A DNA stretch of 64,000 bases from Stomorhina lunata (GCA_933228675.1 OW121742.1:123295983-123359982); one strand, 5' to 3'. Numbered from the stretch's first letter, positions 1 through 11,720 are shown. The notes: a model not told the origin generated them from the letters alone. Numbers and translations: made by a program.

Positions 1-576
1 AGGATTAAGAAAAAGGAGACCAGCTAGAAAGTTGAGTTGTATACTCGGTTTAAGGTTCAGTTCTATTTTCAGTTCGAGATTCAGCTATCGGTTCAGTTAT
101 AAGTTCAGTTGTACTTTTAGTTCTAGGTTCTGTAAAGATGTTGCACTTTTATACATTTATTTGCCCTATGCTCGTTTTAAAAACTCCATAAACATACTCT
201 CCTTTTTATGGGACTTATCGAAAGAACAATACGTCAAATCAATAAATAGATTCTTTGGTTCAATGTTTAGATCAATGTTCAGTTTTAGTTCTATATTCAG
301 TTGTAAGTTTAGTTTAAGGATTTGTTCTTGGTTCAGTTCCAAGCAGAGTTTTAAGTTTAGTTGTAGATTTTTAAAATAATTTCTAGATTCAATTCAAGGT
401 TTAGTTTTAGCCTCAATTCTTTGTTCAGTTCAAGGTTTAGTCCTAAGTTCAGTTTAGGGTTCTATTTTAAGTTCAATTCTAAGCTCAGTTTAAGATTAAG
501 TTCTAGGTTCAATACTAGGTTCAGTTATAAAAATCAGTTGGAGCGTCAGTTCATGGTACAGTTCTAGTTTCGGTTC
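1..576 (+). repeat. Degenerate 12-bp minisatellite (GTTCAG/TTCTAG type)
   Basis: Loosely repeated alternation of GTTCAG and TTCTAG/TTCAAG hexamers, best described as a degenerate 12-bp unit GTTCAGTTCTAG. It resumes at about 1884-2095, 3346-3475 and 4005-4050, so the mariner and the first satellite array were placed inside one older minisatellite field. A short stretch at about 130-245 is not repeat-like. The open frame 32-379 here is a by-product of the 12-bp (multiple of three) unit. Confidence 0.85.
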
Positions 577-578
577 TA

Positions 579-608
579 ATGGGTGTTTTTTTTAGAGGTA
601 TAGAACTT
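579..608 (+). repeat. Mariner left terminal inverted repeat
   Basis: Matches the reverse complement of 1852-1881 at about 26 of 30 positions. Differences are at the outermost two bases and inside the T-run. It lies on the transposase 3' side. Confidence 0.85.
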
Positions 609-684
609 CGAATTGAAATAAAACACAAGAAAATCGTTTTAATGTCCATCAATTTGGCTTTATTGGAAGGATAATTTTATGCCA

Positions 685-1769
685 TTAATGCTTAAATATG
701 ATTTCGGGCATGTGGCCGCCGCGGCTTGCTCGAATAAAGCCAATTCTACAGGTCCAATTTTCAACTACTTTTTCGAGCATATGGGGCCGTATGTTGGCAA
801 TAACGCCACGAATGTTGGCTTCCAAGTCCCCTAACGTTTCTGGTTTGTTGGCGTAGACGAGCGACTTCACATATCCCCAAAGAAAATAATCCAGTGGTGT
901 CAAATCGCACGATCTTGGTGGCCAATTGACAGGTCCATTCCGCGAGATTATGGGCTCATCCAATGTTTCCTTCAATAAATCAATTTGACGTGCGCTGTGT
1001 GGCATGTAGCGCCGTCTTGTTGGAACCACAACTCATCCACATTCATGCCATCCAATTGGGGAACAAAATAGTCGGTTATCATGGCTCTATACCGGTCTCC
1101 ATTTATTGTAACTGACTCTCCAGCATTATTTCGGAAGAAGTATGGCCCAATGACTCCACCAGCCCATAGAGCACACCAAACAGTCAGTTTTTGTGGATGT
1201 AATGGCGTCTCAAGGGTCTCATGTGGATTCTCTTCACTCCAAATGTGGCAATTTCGCTTGTTGACGTAGCCATTCAACCAAAAATGAGCCTCATTACTGA
1301 ACAAAATTTTGCGATGAAAATCAGAATCGAGATCAATCTCATTTTCGACCCATACACCAAAATCACGACGCATTGCATGGTCTCGCGGCTTTAATTCTTG
1401 CACAAGCTGGATCTTGTAAGGTCGCAAGCCAAGATCTTTGCGCAAAATCTTTCATAAAGTTGATGGACAAAGCTCCAATTGCTGTGCACGGTGGCGAATC
1501 GATTCATTCGGGTCCTCTTCAACACTTTGCTCTACAGCGGCAATTGTTTCTTCGGTGCGCACTGTTCGACGTCGCTGCGGATGCGTATTATCACATAGAG
1601 TAAACGTAGTGCGAAAACGATCCATGGTTAACCGAATTAATTGCTCTGATGGACGATTATGTAGACCATAAAATGGACGGAGCTTGCGGTAAACTTCGCG
1701 AACTTAACCATTATTTTCGAAATAAATTTGCACGATTTGCAAGCGTTGTTCTTTTGTCAACCTGTTCAT
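685..1769 (-). pseudogene. Mariner transposase pseudogene (DD41D type)
   Basis: Decayed transposase for cut-and-paste movement of the surrounding element. The start at 1769 opens MNRLTKEQR, a normal mariner N-terminus. An N-terminal helix-turn-helix region follows, then RKDLGL, then the catalytic domain with WCALWAGGVIGPYFF, FQQDGATCHTA and PRSCDLTPLDYFLWGYVK, ending GGHMPEIIFKH. Breaks: TAA at 1704-1706 (about codon 22, probably from a Ser codon), TGA at 1452-1454 (about codon 106, where relatives usually have Trp), and a one-base loss near 981-988 just after CHTAH. The first catalytic Asp, normally in FSDEAHF, is Asn here (1293-1295). The other two Asp codons are at 1014-1016 and 889-891. 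Length about 360 codons, normal for the family. The gene cannot make active enzyme. Confidence 0.92.
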
Positions 1770-1851
1770 GATGAAATGGCAAACCAAACTAAATATTAAT
1801 CACTTGACAGCTGACAAAATGGCCGCCAGTTAAAAAAGTGATGCCAACTTA

Positions 1852-1881
1852 AAGTTCTATACCTCAATAAAAAACACCCTA
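1852..1881 (-). repeat. Mariner right terminal inverted repeat
   Basis: Inverted partner of 579-608, on the transposase 5' side, 82 bp upstream of the start codon. The TA after it (1882-1883) is the presumed target duplication. Confidence 0.85.
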
Positions 1882-1883
1882 TA

Positions 1884-2095
1884 GTTCAGTTCAAGGTTAA
1901 GTTTTAGGTTGAGTTTTAGGTTTAGCTTAAGGTTAAGTTCTAGGTTTATTTCTATGTTTATTTCAATGTTCAGTTCTAGTTTCAGTTGAGAGATGAGTTA
2001 CAGGTTTAGTTAAAGGATCATTTCTAAGTTAAATGTTAGCCTCAGTTCTAGATTGACTTGTAAGTTAAGTTTAAGATTTTGTTCTAGATTAAAAG
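1884..2095 (+). repeat. Continuation of the GTTCAG minisatellite
   Basis: Same degenerate GTTCAG/GTTTAG/TTCTAG units as 1-576, on the far side of the mariner. It ends where the 31-bp satellite begins. Confidence 0.8.
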
Positions 2096-2099
2096 AGAA

Positions 2100-3345
2100 G
2101 TTATCACTGAAATATACTGTTCTCAAAAATATACATAATTACAGATGATAAATTTTCATAGAAAAATTATCACTAATGACAAATTTTGATGGAAAAATAA
2201 TAACGGAGGCAATTAATAACAGAAAAGTTATAGGAAATTATCACTGATAATATATTTTTATTCATGATGATAGTTTTCTACAGAAAAATTATCACTGATG
2301 ATATTTTTTTATTGAAAAATTATCACTGATGAAATTTTTCTATTGAAAAATTATCACTGATGATATTTTTCTATAAAAAAATTATCGTTGATGATATTTT
2401 TTTAAAGAAAAATTATCACTGATGATTTTTTTATAGAAAAAATTATCACTGATAATATCTTTATAAAGAAAAAAATTTAACTAATGATATTTTTCTATAG
2501 AAATATTGTCACTGGTGATATTTTTCTATAGAAGATTCATCACTGATGAAATTCACTAAATACGTTTCTTTTAAAAGATGTCTTTTTTTATAGGAAATTA
2601 TCACTGACGATAATTTTTTATAAAAATATGATAGTTTTCTGCAGAAAAATTATCACTGATGATATTTCTCTATTAAAAAATGGTCACTGATGATATTTTT
2701 CTATAAAAAAATTATCACTGAAGATATTTTTGTATAAAAAATTTTTCACTGATGATATTTTTCTATAGAAAAGTTATTATTCTATAGAAAAGAGTTATTG
2801 ATATTTCTATACAAAAATTATCACTGATGAAATTTTTTTAAAGAAAAATTATCACTGATAATATTGTTCTTTAGAAAATTTATCACTGATGAAATGTTTC
2901 TGTAGAAAATTTATAACTGATGATATTTTTCTATAAAAAAAATATCACTAATAGTATTTTTCTATAGAAAAATCATCACTCATGATAGCTTTCTGTAGAC
3001 AAATTATCACTTATGATATTTTTTTCTAGAAGAATTATCATTAATGATATATTTTATAGAAAAATTATCACTTATGATATTTTTTGTAGAAAAAATTATC
3101 ACTGATTATATTGTTTTAAAGAAAAATGATCACTGATAATATTTTTCCATAGAAATATTATCACTGATGATATTTTTCTTTGGAAAATTTATCACTGATG
3201 ATATTTTTCTATAGAAAAATTATCACTGATGATATTTTTAAATAGAAAAATTATCATTGATGATATTTTTCTATACAAAAATTATAACTAATGATATTTT
3301 TTTAAGGAAAAATTATCACTGATTTTTCTACAGAAAACTTTTCGC
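2100..3345 (+). repeat. 31-bp satellite array 1 (CTATAG core, ATCACTGATGATA spacer)
   Basis: About 40 degenerate units of 31 bp: CTATAG, five A, TTATCACTGATGATA, five T. Both halves are palindrome-like: the core as TTTTTCTATAGAAAAA, the spacer as TATCA...TGATA. Units diverge noticeably (many have CTATAA or lose a few bases), so this is one of the older arrays. Confidence 0.9.
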
Positions 3346-3475
3346 AGATAATAATTTACTAGGTTCAGTTGTTAGTTTAGTTGTAGGTTTAGTTGATAGG
3401 TTTAGTATTAAAATCAGTTCTAGATTTAGTTCTAAGTTTAGGTCCATCTCAGGCTCAGTTTATGGTTAAGTTTAA
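3346..3475 (+). repeat. GTTCAG minisatellite, third segment
   Basis: Short return of the degenerate GTTCAG/GTTTAG repeat between satellite array 1 and the next repeat block. Confidence 0.7.
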
Positions 3476-3484
3476 GCTACATTG

Positions 3485-3960
3485 TTTACAGGTTAAAATT
3501 TTATTTTTTTATTTAATACATAATTTAAATATTGTTAACATGAAGTAAATAATGGTAAATATTTCAAATTAATATCCTGATAAGTTCCAGTTGTTACTTT
3601 AAATATTTCTTATGTATATAATATTCTTTACACATTGTTGACATGATGTATGTAATGTAAAGAATTGAAAATAAGCTTTTGCATTGACGGGTAAGGGGCA
3701 AGTAATTTACATTATGTATAATTTTTTACATAATGTAAAGAATTGATTTGTGCGAATTGATGGAAATATTCCAGCAAAACAACGATCCCAAGGGAACTCG
3801 TAAATTCGATGGAAAGACCAAGTAAAGGAAGGTCTCTTAAAGCTTGGCCTACGAAATTGGAGAATATGCTCACCCTTTGACATTAACAGCTTGTAAATAT
3901 AGGTCATTTAAGCAAGTAAGTAAAGAATAGATTTTTTACATTATCTTGAATTTCTCACTG
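3485..3960 (+). repeat. Dispersed copy related to the 8.4-11.7 kb repeat, plus a second dispersed fragment
   Basis: Contains TTGTTGACATGATGTA, GTAATGTAAAGAATTGAAAA and TTACATAATGTAAAGAATTG, the signature motifs of the large 300-330 bp repeat downstream. Inside it (about 3760-3915) is a block also found at about 20985-21125: both share AAAGCTTGGCCTA, a GGAGAATAT motif, TTTGAC(A/C)TTAACAG and a final AAGTAAGTAA-like end. The block is open on the minus strand at both sites. Confidence 0.7.
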
Positions 3961-4004
3961 ATTTTAAAAGTTTGAATTAAATTATTTTTTTTTCTTGTTT
4001 TTTA

Positions 4005-4050
4005 GTTCAAGGTTAAGATCTAGGCTCAGTTCTAGGTTCAGCTCATCTTT
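4005..4050 (+). repeat. GTTCAG minisatellite, last short segment
   Basis: About four units of the same hexamer pair seen at 1-576. Confidence 0.6.
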
Positions 4051-4378
4051 ACTTTTAAATAAATTTAAATTCTCTTTATGAAATTAATATATCTTTTAGT
4101 TGGTTCTATTCTTTCCAATCCTTTTTTCATATGCATCTATACATCCTTGTCTTATTGACCAGCTTTGTGAGTTCTGTAAACAAGCCTATAATATAGTACT
4201 ACCACTATTACACAGCAATAACAACATGTACAACAACAACAACTACAATATAAAACATTGACATGAAAGAATATTGCATAAAATTCATCAAAAATACAAA
4301 GATTTTTTGACAACAACATTGATTGCTCAAGTTACAGTCAAAATTAAAAACAAAACAAGGAAAATCATCAATCCTGTT

Positions 4379-4398
4379 TGTCTGTCTGTCTGTCTGTC
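4379..4398 (+). repeat. TGTC tetranucleotide microsatellite
   Basis: Five perfect TGTC units. Confidence 0.9.
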
Positions 4399-4706
4399 TA
4401 TTTATCCTTCTTAGTCTTCTTCCATTTCTTCAGGTCCCTATTAACAGAATATTTCGTATGCCAACAAAATTTTAAATAACAACAAAATCTTACTTTTACA
4501 TACATGACAATGTTCAAATTTTACACTCCACTTACATACACATACACAAACATAATGACTCCTTTTGCTTTTAGGGTTTTTGTTTTGAGGAGTAACTGCA
4601 ATTTTGGTGTATGTGAGTGGATGTGGATGGACTGAGTGACTGACTGTTGTTGTCTAGTTTGTAAGAGTCCTTGTTTGTTCACCGATAAATTTTTGTAATG
4701 TTGATT

Positions 4707-4973
4707 TTAAATTTGAGTTGAGTTTTCATGCCTATCTCTCTCGGTTGATGGTTGAGAGGTATCGGTTGATATGGTTTTATGCTGCCTGATTTTTAACATT
4801 AACATGATGTTGGTGATGATGATGAGGAGGAGAATGGTATTGTTGAGTAGAATTGGTATGATTTCATAAGAGTTTGTTATTTTACCTAAACTTTTATGCA
4901 TAGATTTCGTTAAGCCTGCCAGGCATTCTTTCAGATTATTTTCATATCCCAGCATGTGTAAGTGCATGCACAT
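4707..4973 (-). CDS. Candidate small membrane-protein ORF or terminal exon, unrecognised
   Basis: Open frame of 88 codons, with an in-frame stop just before the first ATG. Residues 1-37 are mixed polar, about 38-60 form a hydrophobic segment (IIPILLNNTILLLIIITNIM), and the last 28 are hydrophilic and charged (KIRQHKTISTDTSQPSTERD). The layout resembles a single-pass protein with a short cytoplasmic tail. Many codons are of the purine-N-pyrimidine type (ATC, ACC, AAC), and GC is above the local background. Against it: the hydrophobic core comes largely from an ATC/GAT trinucleotide run, the start context is poor, and no family is recognised. It could equally be a chance frame. Confidence 0.22.
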   Translation of the reverse strand: MCMHLHMLGYENNLKECLAGLTKSMHKSLGKITNSYEIIPILLNNTILLLIIITNIMLMLKIRQHKTISTDTSQPSTERDRHENSTQI

Positions 4974-5399
4974 GCAGGCTTACTCATCATTGTAGTCATT
5001 ATTGTTGTCCAACATCATCGTTTTTATTTACTTTTACTTACGTACTCTACTATGACCAATCCTCTAGAAAAAATCGAAATACCAGTTCCTTAAGTTTTAA
5101 GTTTTTGGGAACTAAATATGAAAATATCAGCGAGGTTAGTTCGGAAAGTGTTTGTAAATAAAATTATAAATTTTTTTATATATGCCAAGATTTTAAGTTT
5201 ATTTTCTTTTTATAAATTTTTACTTGAATTCTAAACCCGTAGCTAATAAACCAAAAATAAAGTGATACCATGCTTATAAACAGAAGTTGGCACAAAGAGA
5301 ACAGAACTAAAAAATCGCAGGCATAGTTTGCAGCTTTTTATGTATTTTTCAATTTGTAGTTCTGGTCCTTTAAAAAGAAACAGTTTTCTGCTCCATTTT

Positions 5400-7915
5400 T
5401 TTAAATATTGTTATCGAAACTTTTCTATAGAAAACTTTTTTTTACCAACAATTTTTCTATAGAAAACTTTTTTTTACCAAAAATTTCTCTATAGAAAATT
5501 TTTGTGTTTTCATCTCAAACATTTTTTTTTATCGAAAATTGTTTTATTATTTTTTAACAAAAATTTTTCTATACAAAATTTTTGATCAACAATTTTTAAG
5601 TAGACAATTTTTTTATCAAAAAATTTTCTATATATAATTTTTTTATTCAAAATTTTTCTATAGAAAATTTTATTATCAAAAATTTTTCTATAGAAAATTT
5701 TATTATCAAAAATATTTCTGTAGAAAATCTTCTAAATTTTTTTTATTAAAAATTTTCCTTTAGAAATTTTTTTTAAACTTTTTTTTATCAAATTTCCTTT
5801 TTATAGAAAATTTCTTTATCAAAATTTTTTTACTATTCTTTTATCAAAAAATTTTCTATAAAAAATGTTTCTATAGAAAATGTTTTTATTAAAAATTTTT
5901 CTATAGAAAAATTTTTTAAACAAAGTTTTCTCTGAAAATTTTTTTATCAAAAATTTTTCTATAGACAATTTTTTTTATTAAAAATTTTCTATAGGAAATT
6001 TTATTATAAAAAAATTTTCTATAAAAAATTTTTCTATAAAAAGTTTTTTATCAAAAATTATAGGAAATTTTATTTATTTTTTTTTTTTGTATTGGACCAA
6101 CACTCAGGGGATGACCCCTACATATGCATATGCATTGTGATGGAACTAAGAAAATAGGTTGTGGGAAGGAGGATAGAGGGAGTAGTGTTTGTGGATATTT
6201 GATTTGAACCTTATCAAAAATTTTCTTATAGAAAATTTTCTTATAAAAAAATTTATTATCAAAAATTTTTCTATAAAAAATTTTTTTAAAAAAATTTTCT
6301 CTGAAAAATTTCTTTATCAAAAATTATTCTATAGAAAATTTTTTTATCAAAAATTTTTCTATAGAAAATTTTTTATCAAAAATTTTTCTATAGAAATTTT
6401 TTTTATCAAAAATTTGTCTATAGAAAATTTTTTTATCAAAAATTTTTCTATAGAAAATTTTTTTATCAAAAATTTTTCTATAGAAAATTTTTTTATCAAA
6501 AATTTTTCTATAGAAAATTTTTTTATCAAAAATTTTTCTATAGAAATTTTTTTTTTTATCAAAAATTTTTCTATAGAAAATTTTTTTATCAAAAATTTTT
6601 CTATAGAAATTTTTTTTATCAAAAATTTTTCTATAGAAACTTTTTTTATCAAAAATTTTTCTATAGAAAATTTTTTTATCAAAAATTTTTCTATAGAAAA
6701 TTTTTTATCAAAAATTTTTCTATAGAAATTTTTTTTTATCAAAAATTTTTCTATAGAAAATTTTTTTATCAAAAATTTTTCTATAGAAAATTTTTTTTAT
6801 CTAAAATTTTTCTATAGAAAATTTTTTTATGAAAAATTTTTGTATAGAAAATTTTTTTATCAAAAATTTTTCTATAGAAATTTTTTTTATCAAAAATTTT
6901 TCTATAGAAAATTTTTTTATCAAAAATTTTTCTATAGAAAATTTTTTTTATCTAAAATTTTTCTATAGAAAATTTTTTTATGAAAAATTTTTGTATAGAA
7001 AATTTTTTTATCAAAAATTTTTCTGTAGAAAATTTTTTGATCAAAAATTTTTGTATAGAAAATTTTTTTATCAAAAATTTTTCTATAGAAAATTTTTTTA
7101 TCAAAAATTTTTCTATAAAAAAATTTTTTATAAAAAATTCTTCTATTGAAATTTTTTTTATCAAAAATATTTCTATAGATTTTTTTTAAATTTTTGTATT
7201 AACTTATTAAAAAATTTTTTTAGAACATTTTTTTATTAAAAATTTTTCTAGAAAATTTTTATTTAAAATTTTACTATATAAAATTTTTTAGGCAATTTTT
7301 TTTTCAAAAAATTTTCTATAGAAAACTTTATTATAAAAATGTTTCTATAGAATATTTTTCCTATCGAAATTTTTTTTTTATCAAAAATTTTTCTATAGAA
7401 ATTTTCTATAAAATTTTTTTCAAAAATTTTTTTATTTTCTTATCAAAAATTTGTCTATAGAAAATTTTTTAATGAAAAATTTTTCTATTGAAAATTAAAA
7501 TAAAAATGTTCTCTAAAAACTTTTTTATTAAAAATTTTTCTATAGAATTTTTTTTTTAATATTTCAATAGAAATTTCTTTTAAAAAAAATTTTCTATAAA
7601 AAATTTTTTAAAGAAATTTTTCTATAGAAAATTTAAAAAAAATTCTCTGAAAACTTTTCTATTAAAATTTTTTTTTTTTTTTTTAATTTTGATCTGAAAA
7701 CTTTTTTATTATAGTTTTATCTATAGGGATTTCGATAAAATGATTTTCTATAGAAAATTTTATTATCAAAATTTTTTCTATAGAAAACTTTTTTATCAAA
7801 AATTTTTCTGTAGAAATTGTTTTTTTTTTATCAAAATGAAATTTAATGAAATTTTCTTTGGAAAATTTTTTAAAAAGAATTTTGTATAAATTTTTAATAA
7901 AAAAAATTTCTATCG
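5400..7915 (+). repeat. 30-bp satellite array 2 (CTATAG core, TTATCA spacer)
   Basis: Unit: CTATAG, A4, T7, ATC, A5, T5 (30 bp). Most regular at about 6330-7110; degenerate on both sides, and interrupted at 6075-6212. Because 30 is divisible by three and the unit lacks stops in some frames, long decapeptide frames (NFSIENFFIK-like) open on both strands; these are not genes. The unit is the exact reverse complement of the unit in the 55.0-56.4 kb array. Confidence 0.95.
6075..6212. other. Unique island inside satellite array 2
   Basis: About 135 bp of much more balanced base composition (CACTCAGGGGATGACCCC and an ATATGCATATGCAT palindrome-like stretch), bounded by satellite units. No terminal repeats or target duplication could be defined. 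Confidence 0.5.
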
Positions 7916-8440
7916 AAAATATCTAAACAATAGTTTAAAATAATATTATTAATCGTTTATGAATAAGAGGGTAAATTTTTAGTTTAGACAAAATTTGAAA
8001 ACCTTCCCCTATGTTACAAATCCTCTTACTGTCCTTCTCTCTGTTTTAATGCCAAATAATTTTTTGAATTCATGTGTTTGTTCGCTTTTCATTGTATGCG
8101 TGTGCATGTAAATTGTTTGCATATTGGAAAATTTTTGAATTTTCATTTATTTGTTTATATTTAAAGAAGAGTTAATACTTGTACTCGATTGGACGAGTGA
8201 TGTGAAGAACTTTGCCTGGGAGTATTAAGAGAACTATAACAATGAGTTGAAAATCGTTTTGTTTACTTCTACTTTAGTCTAAATAGAGACCCCAATAGTT
8301 GGAGAGGATTCATTTGAAATCATTTGTTAGATTCTAGGATTTTATAATTCAAGTTCCAAGAGATTTTTCTGGGGAAGATACTTGAATAAAAATAACCCGG
8401 TGGGAAATTTGTTACATAGAAAACTACAAAAATGTTAAGC
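7916..8440. other. Unique spacer
   Basis: Unremarkable AT-rich sequence between array 2 and the long-unit repeat. Nothing supportable seen. Confidence 0.5.
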
Positions 8441-11400
8441 ATTTTACATGGTGTAGAGGAAGGGTAAATAGTAGTTGAATTTTTACATAATGTAAAGAAA
8501 TCTATCTTAAATAAATAAAATAATGAAAATGAGTTTTTAACTTCAGGTAAATAAATAGTGCCTTTTTACCAAATCAAGGCTTTTTAAATTATTTTTAAGT
8601 AAAATTGTCTTTCACTTAATTTTATAATTAACAACGTTTGTGATTTTTCTGTGAAAGTATTTGAAAAAACATAATCAGTACAAAATTGTTTACACAGAAG
8701 GCTCTAACAAATTTTACTATGTTTTTACACACTGTTGACATGATGTTTTTGATTAATTTTGCTCCATTTACATATTGTTGATAGGATGTAAATTTTGTCA
8801 AATATTGTTAACTAATATTTTGGATAATTCCGATTGCCATTTTACTAATATCTTGACTTTTAAATATTTTTACACATTGTTTATATGGTGTTAAACATTA
8901 GTTCTACATTATTTACGTTTTGTTGACATAATGTTAATATTGGTAAACATTTAAAATTAAGATGTCCTTAAGTTCTAGTTGTTACTTTATGCATTTCTTA
9001 ACATTCTAACATTCTTTACATATTGTTTACATAGTGTCAATTATGTAAAGAATTTAAAATGAACATATTAATGCAATTTTTAAATATTTTTATTCTTTAA
9101 GGAAAGTAAATTTTATTATGTAAAGTTTTTTACATCATGTAAATAATTTATTGTTGACCTTTTCGAGGTTTTTAAATAATTTTTAAAGATTTAATTGAAT
9201 TTTTTTCATAAGCGTGTGTAATTTATTATTTTCTTACACTATTTATGAATTGTTGACATGATGTAAATATTGGAAAACATTTTAAGTTACTGCCTTAATA
9301 AATTTCAGTTTTACTTTACATAATTTTCTAAGAATATCATATCCTTACGCATTATTGACATGGTGTAAATAATGTAAAGAATTAAAAATTAGCTTTATAA
9401 AGTTTTTATATTTTTTTTAATGAATTAAGATAAGTAATAAACATTCTGTGTAATTGTCAACATCATGTAAAGAATATATTGTTTACTTTTTCTTGCCTTT
9501 TTCAATGATTTTTTTAGTAAAAATTATATTTTTTTACAAGTGTATATTTATTATACATTTTTACACTATTTTCGTATTTTTGGCATGAGGTAAATTATGG
9601 AAAATATTTGAAGTTAATATACTCGTAATTTTAATTTATTACTTAATGTTTCTCTTGAGTATTTAATACACTTTACCCATTGTTGACATGATGTAATTAA
9701 TGTAAAGATTTAAAAATATGTTTTTTATAAAGTCTTTACAATTTTTGATGACTAAAGGTAAGTAATAATCATTCTGTGTAATTGTCAACATCATGTAAAG
9801 AATTCATTGTTTACCATTTGTGCCTTTTTCACTGATTTTAATAGTAAAAATTCTATTTTTTACACGAGTATATTTATTACAGATTTTTACACATTATACA
9901 TATTGTTGACATGAGGTAAATTATGGAAAATGTTTTAAATTAATATCTTTTTAATTTCCAGTTATTACTTAATATATTTCTTAAGTATTTAATACACTTT
10001 ACCAATTGTTGACATGATGTAATTAATGTAAAGAATTGAAAATAAGATGTATTATGAAGCTTATACATTTTTTGATGGCTTAAAGCGTGAAAAATTCATT
10101 ATGTGTAATTATCTACATCATGTAAAGAATTCATTGTTTACCTTTTCGAGTCTCTTTCAATGATGATGATAGTTAAAATTACATTTTTACACACTTTACG
10201 TATTGTTGACATGAGGTATGTAATGGAAAATGTTTTAAATTAATATCTTCGTAATTTTGAGTTATTACTTAATATATTTTTTAGGTATTAAATACACTTT
10301 ACCTATTTTTGACATAATGTAATGAATGTAAAGAATTTGAAATAAGCCTATTTTATAAAGTTTTAACATTTTTTGTTGATTAAGTGTAAGTAATAATCAT
10401 TCTGTATAATTGTCTACATCATGTAAGGTATTCAATGTTTACCTTTTCATGAGTTTTTCACTGATTTTAATAGTGAAAATTCTATTTTTTACAAGAGTAT
10501 ATTTATTACAGATTTTTACACATTATACATATTGTTGACATGAGGTAAATTATTGAAAATATTTTAAACTAATATCTTCGTAATTTCCAGTTATTATTTA
10601 ATAAATTTCTTAAGTATTTAATACACTTTACCAATTGTTGATATGATGTAATTAATGTAAAGAATTAAAAATAAGATTTCTTATGAAGCTTATACATTTT
10701 TTGATGGCTTAAGGCGTGAAATAATCATTATGTGTAATTGTCTACATCATGTAAAGAATTTATTGTTTACCTTTTCGAGTCTCTTTCAATGATCTTAATA
10801 GTTAAAATTATATTTTTTACAAGAGTATATTTATTACAGATTTTTACACATTATACATATTGTTGACATGAGGTAAATTATGGAAAATGTTTTAAATTAT
10901 TACTTAATATATTTCTTAAGTATTTAATACACTTTACCAATTCTTGACATGATGTAATAAATGTAAATAATTGAAAATAAGATTTCTTATGAAGCTTATA
11001 CATTTTTTGATGGCTTAAGGTATGAAATAATCATTATGTGAAATTGTCTACATCATGTAAAGAATTCATTGTTTACCTTTTCGAGTCTCTTTCAATGATT
11101 TTAATAGTTAAAATTTCATTTTTACACACTTTAAGTATTGTTGACATGAGGTATATAATGGAAAATGTTTTAAATTAATATCTTCGTAATTTGGAGTTAT
11201 TACTTAATATATTTCTAAGGTATTAAATACACTTTACCCATTTTTGACATAATGTAATGAATGTAAAGTATTAGAAATAAGCCTTTTTTATAAAGTTTTA
11301 ACATTTTTGTTGACTTAGGGTAAGTAATAATCATTTTGTGTAATTATCTGCATCATGTAAGGTATTCAATGTTTACGTTTTCGTTTCTTTTTTTTTTGAT

Positions 11401-11720
11401 TTATTAGTAAAAATTATATCTTCGTATTTTCCAGTTGTTATTTAATGTATTTTTTTAGGTATTTGATACACTTTACCTATTGTTGACATGATGTCATTAA
11501 TATAAAGAATTGAAAATAAGCTTTTTTTATAAAGTTTTTATGTTTTTTGATGACTTAGGGTAAATAATGATAATTTTGTGCAATTTTTTACATCATGTAA
11601 AGAATTCATTGTTTATATATTAGAGGCTTTTCAGTGATTTAAAAAAAGAGAAGTTTTGTGTATATTTTATCAATTATTTACATGATGTAAATAATGTAAA
11701 AAATTAAAATTTGTTTTGTT
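8441..11720 (+). repeat. Long-unit tandem repeat, 300-330 bp, with higher-order structure
   Basis: At least eight units, marked by TCATGTAAAG/TCATGTAAGG at about 9462, 9791, 10118, 10419, 10747, 11053, 11353 and 11593 (spacings 329, 327, 301, 328, 306, 300, 240). Each full unit has a TTGTTGACATGATGTAA block, a second TTGACATGAGGTAAATTATGG block, and a CTACATCATGTAAAG block partly inverted relative to the first. Two unit types recur with a three-unit shift: CACACTTTACGTATTG near 10190 and its variant near 11125; CCTATTTTTGACATAATG near 10302 and its variant near 11235. This gives a higher-order period of about 935 bp. The 8441-9450 part is more degenerate. Confidence 0.88.

Larger units (their letters stand above)
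579..1881 (-). mobile_element. Mariner-family DNA transposon, DD41D (rosa-like), inactive
   Basis: A 1.3-kb element, the usual mariner size, bounded by imperfect inverted repeats of about 30 bp (579-608 and 1852-1881) sharing the block GAGGTATAGAACTT. A TA dinucleotide flanks each end (577-578 and 1882-1883), as expected for a Tc1/mariner target duplication. It carries one transposase gene on the minus strand, broken by two stops and a frameshift. GC is clearly higher than the surrounding sequence. It sits inside the GTTCAG minisatellite, so it arrived after that repeat formed. The DD41D label rests on my count of 41 residues between the second and third catalytic aspartates; rosa-group mariners of tephritid flies have this spacing. 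Confidence 0.9.
4051..5395. other. Mostly unique sequence
   Basis: No tandem structure apart from a TGTC microsatellite (4379-4398) and CAA/ACA-rich patches near 4215-4255. It holds one weak minus-strand open frame (4707-4973), listed separately. Otherwise I see no gene, RNA or mobile element. Confidence 0.5.

Noticed and set aside
1081..1671. Plus-strand open frames inside the mariner
   Set aside because: Shadows of the minus-strand transposase; no transposase or other motifs in these frames.
6189..7189. Open frames up to 178 codons with a NFSIENFFIK decapeptide on both strands
   Set aside because: They come from a 30-bp satellite unit, divisible by three with few stops. They occur on both strands, lack codon bias, and vanish where unit length changes.
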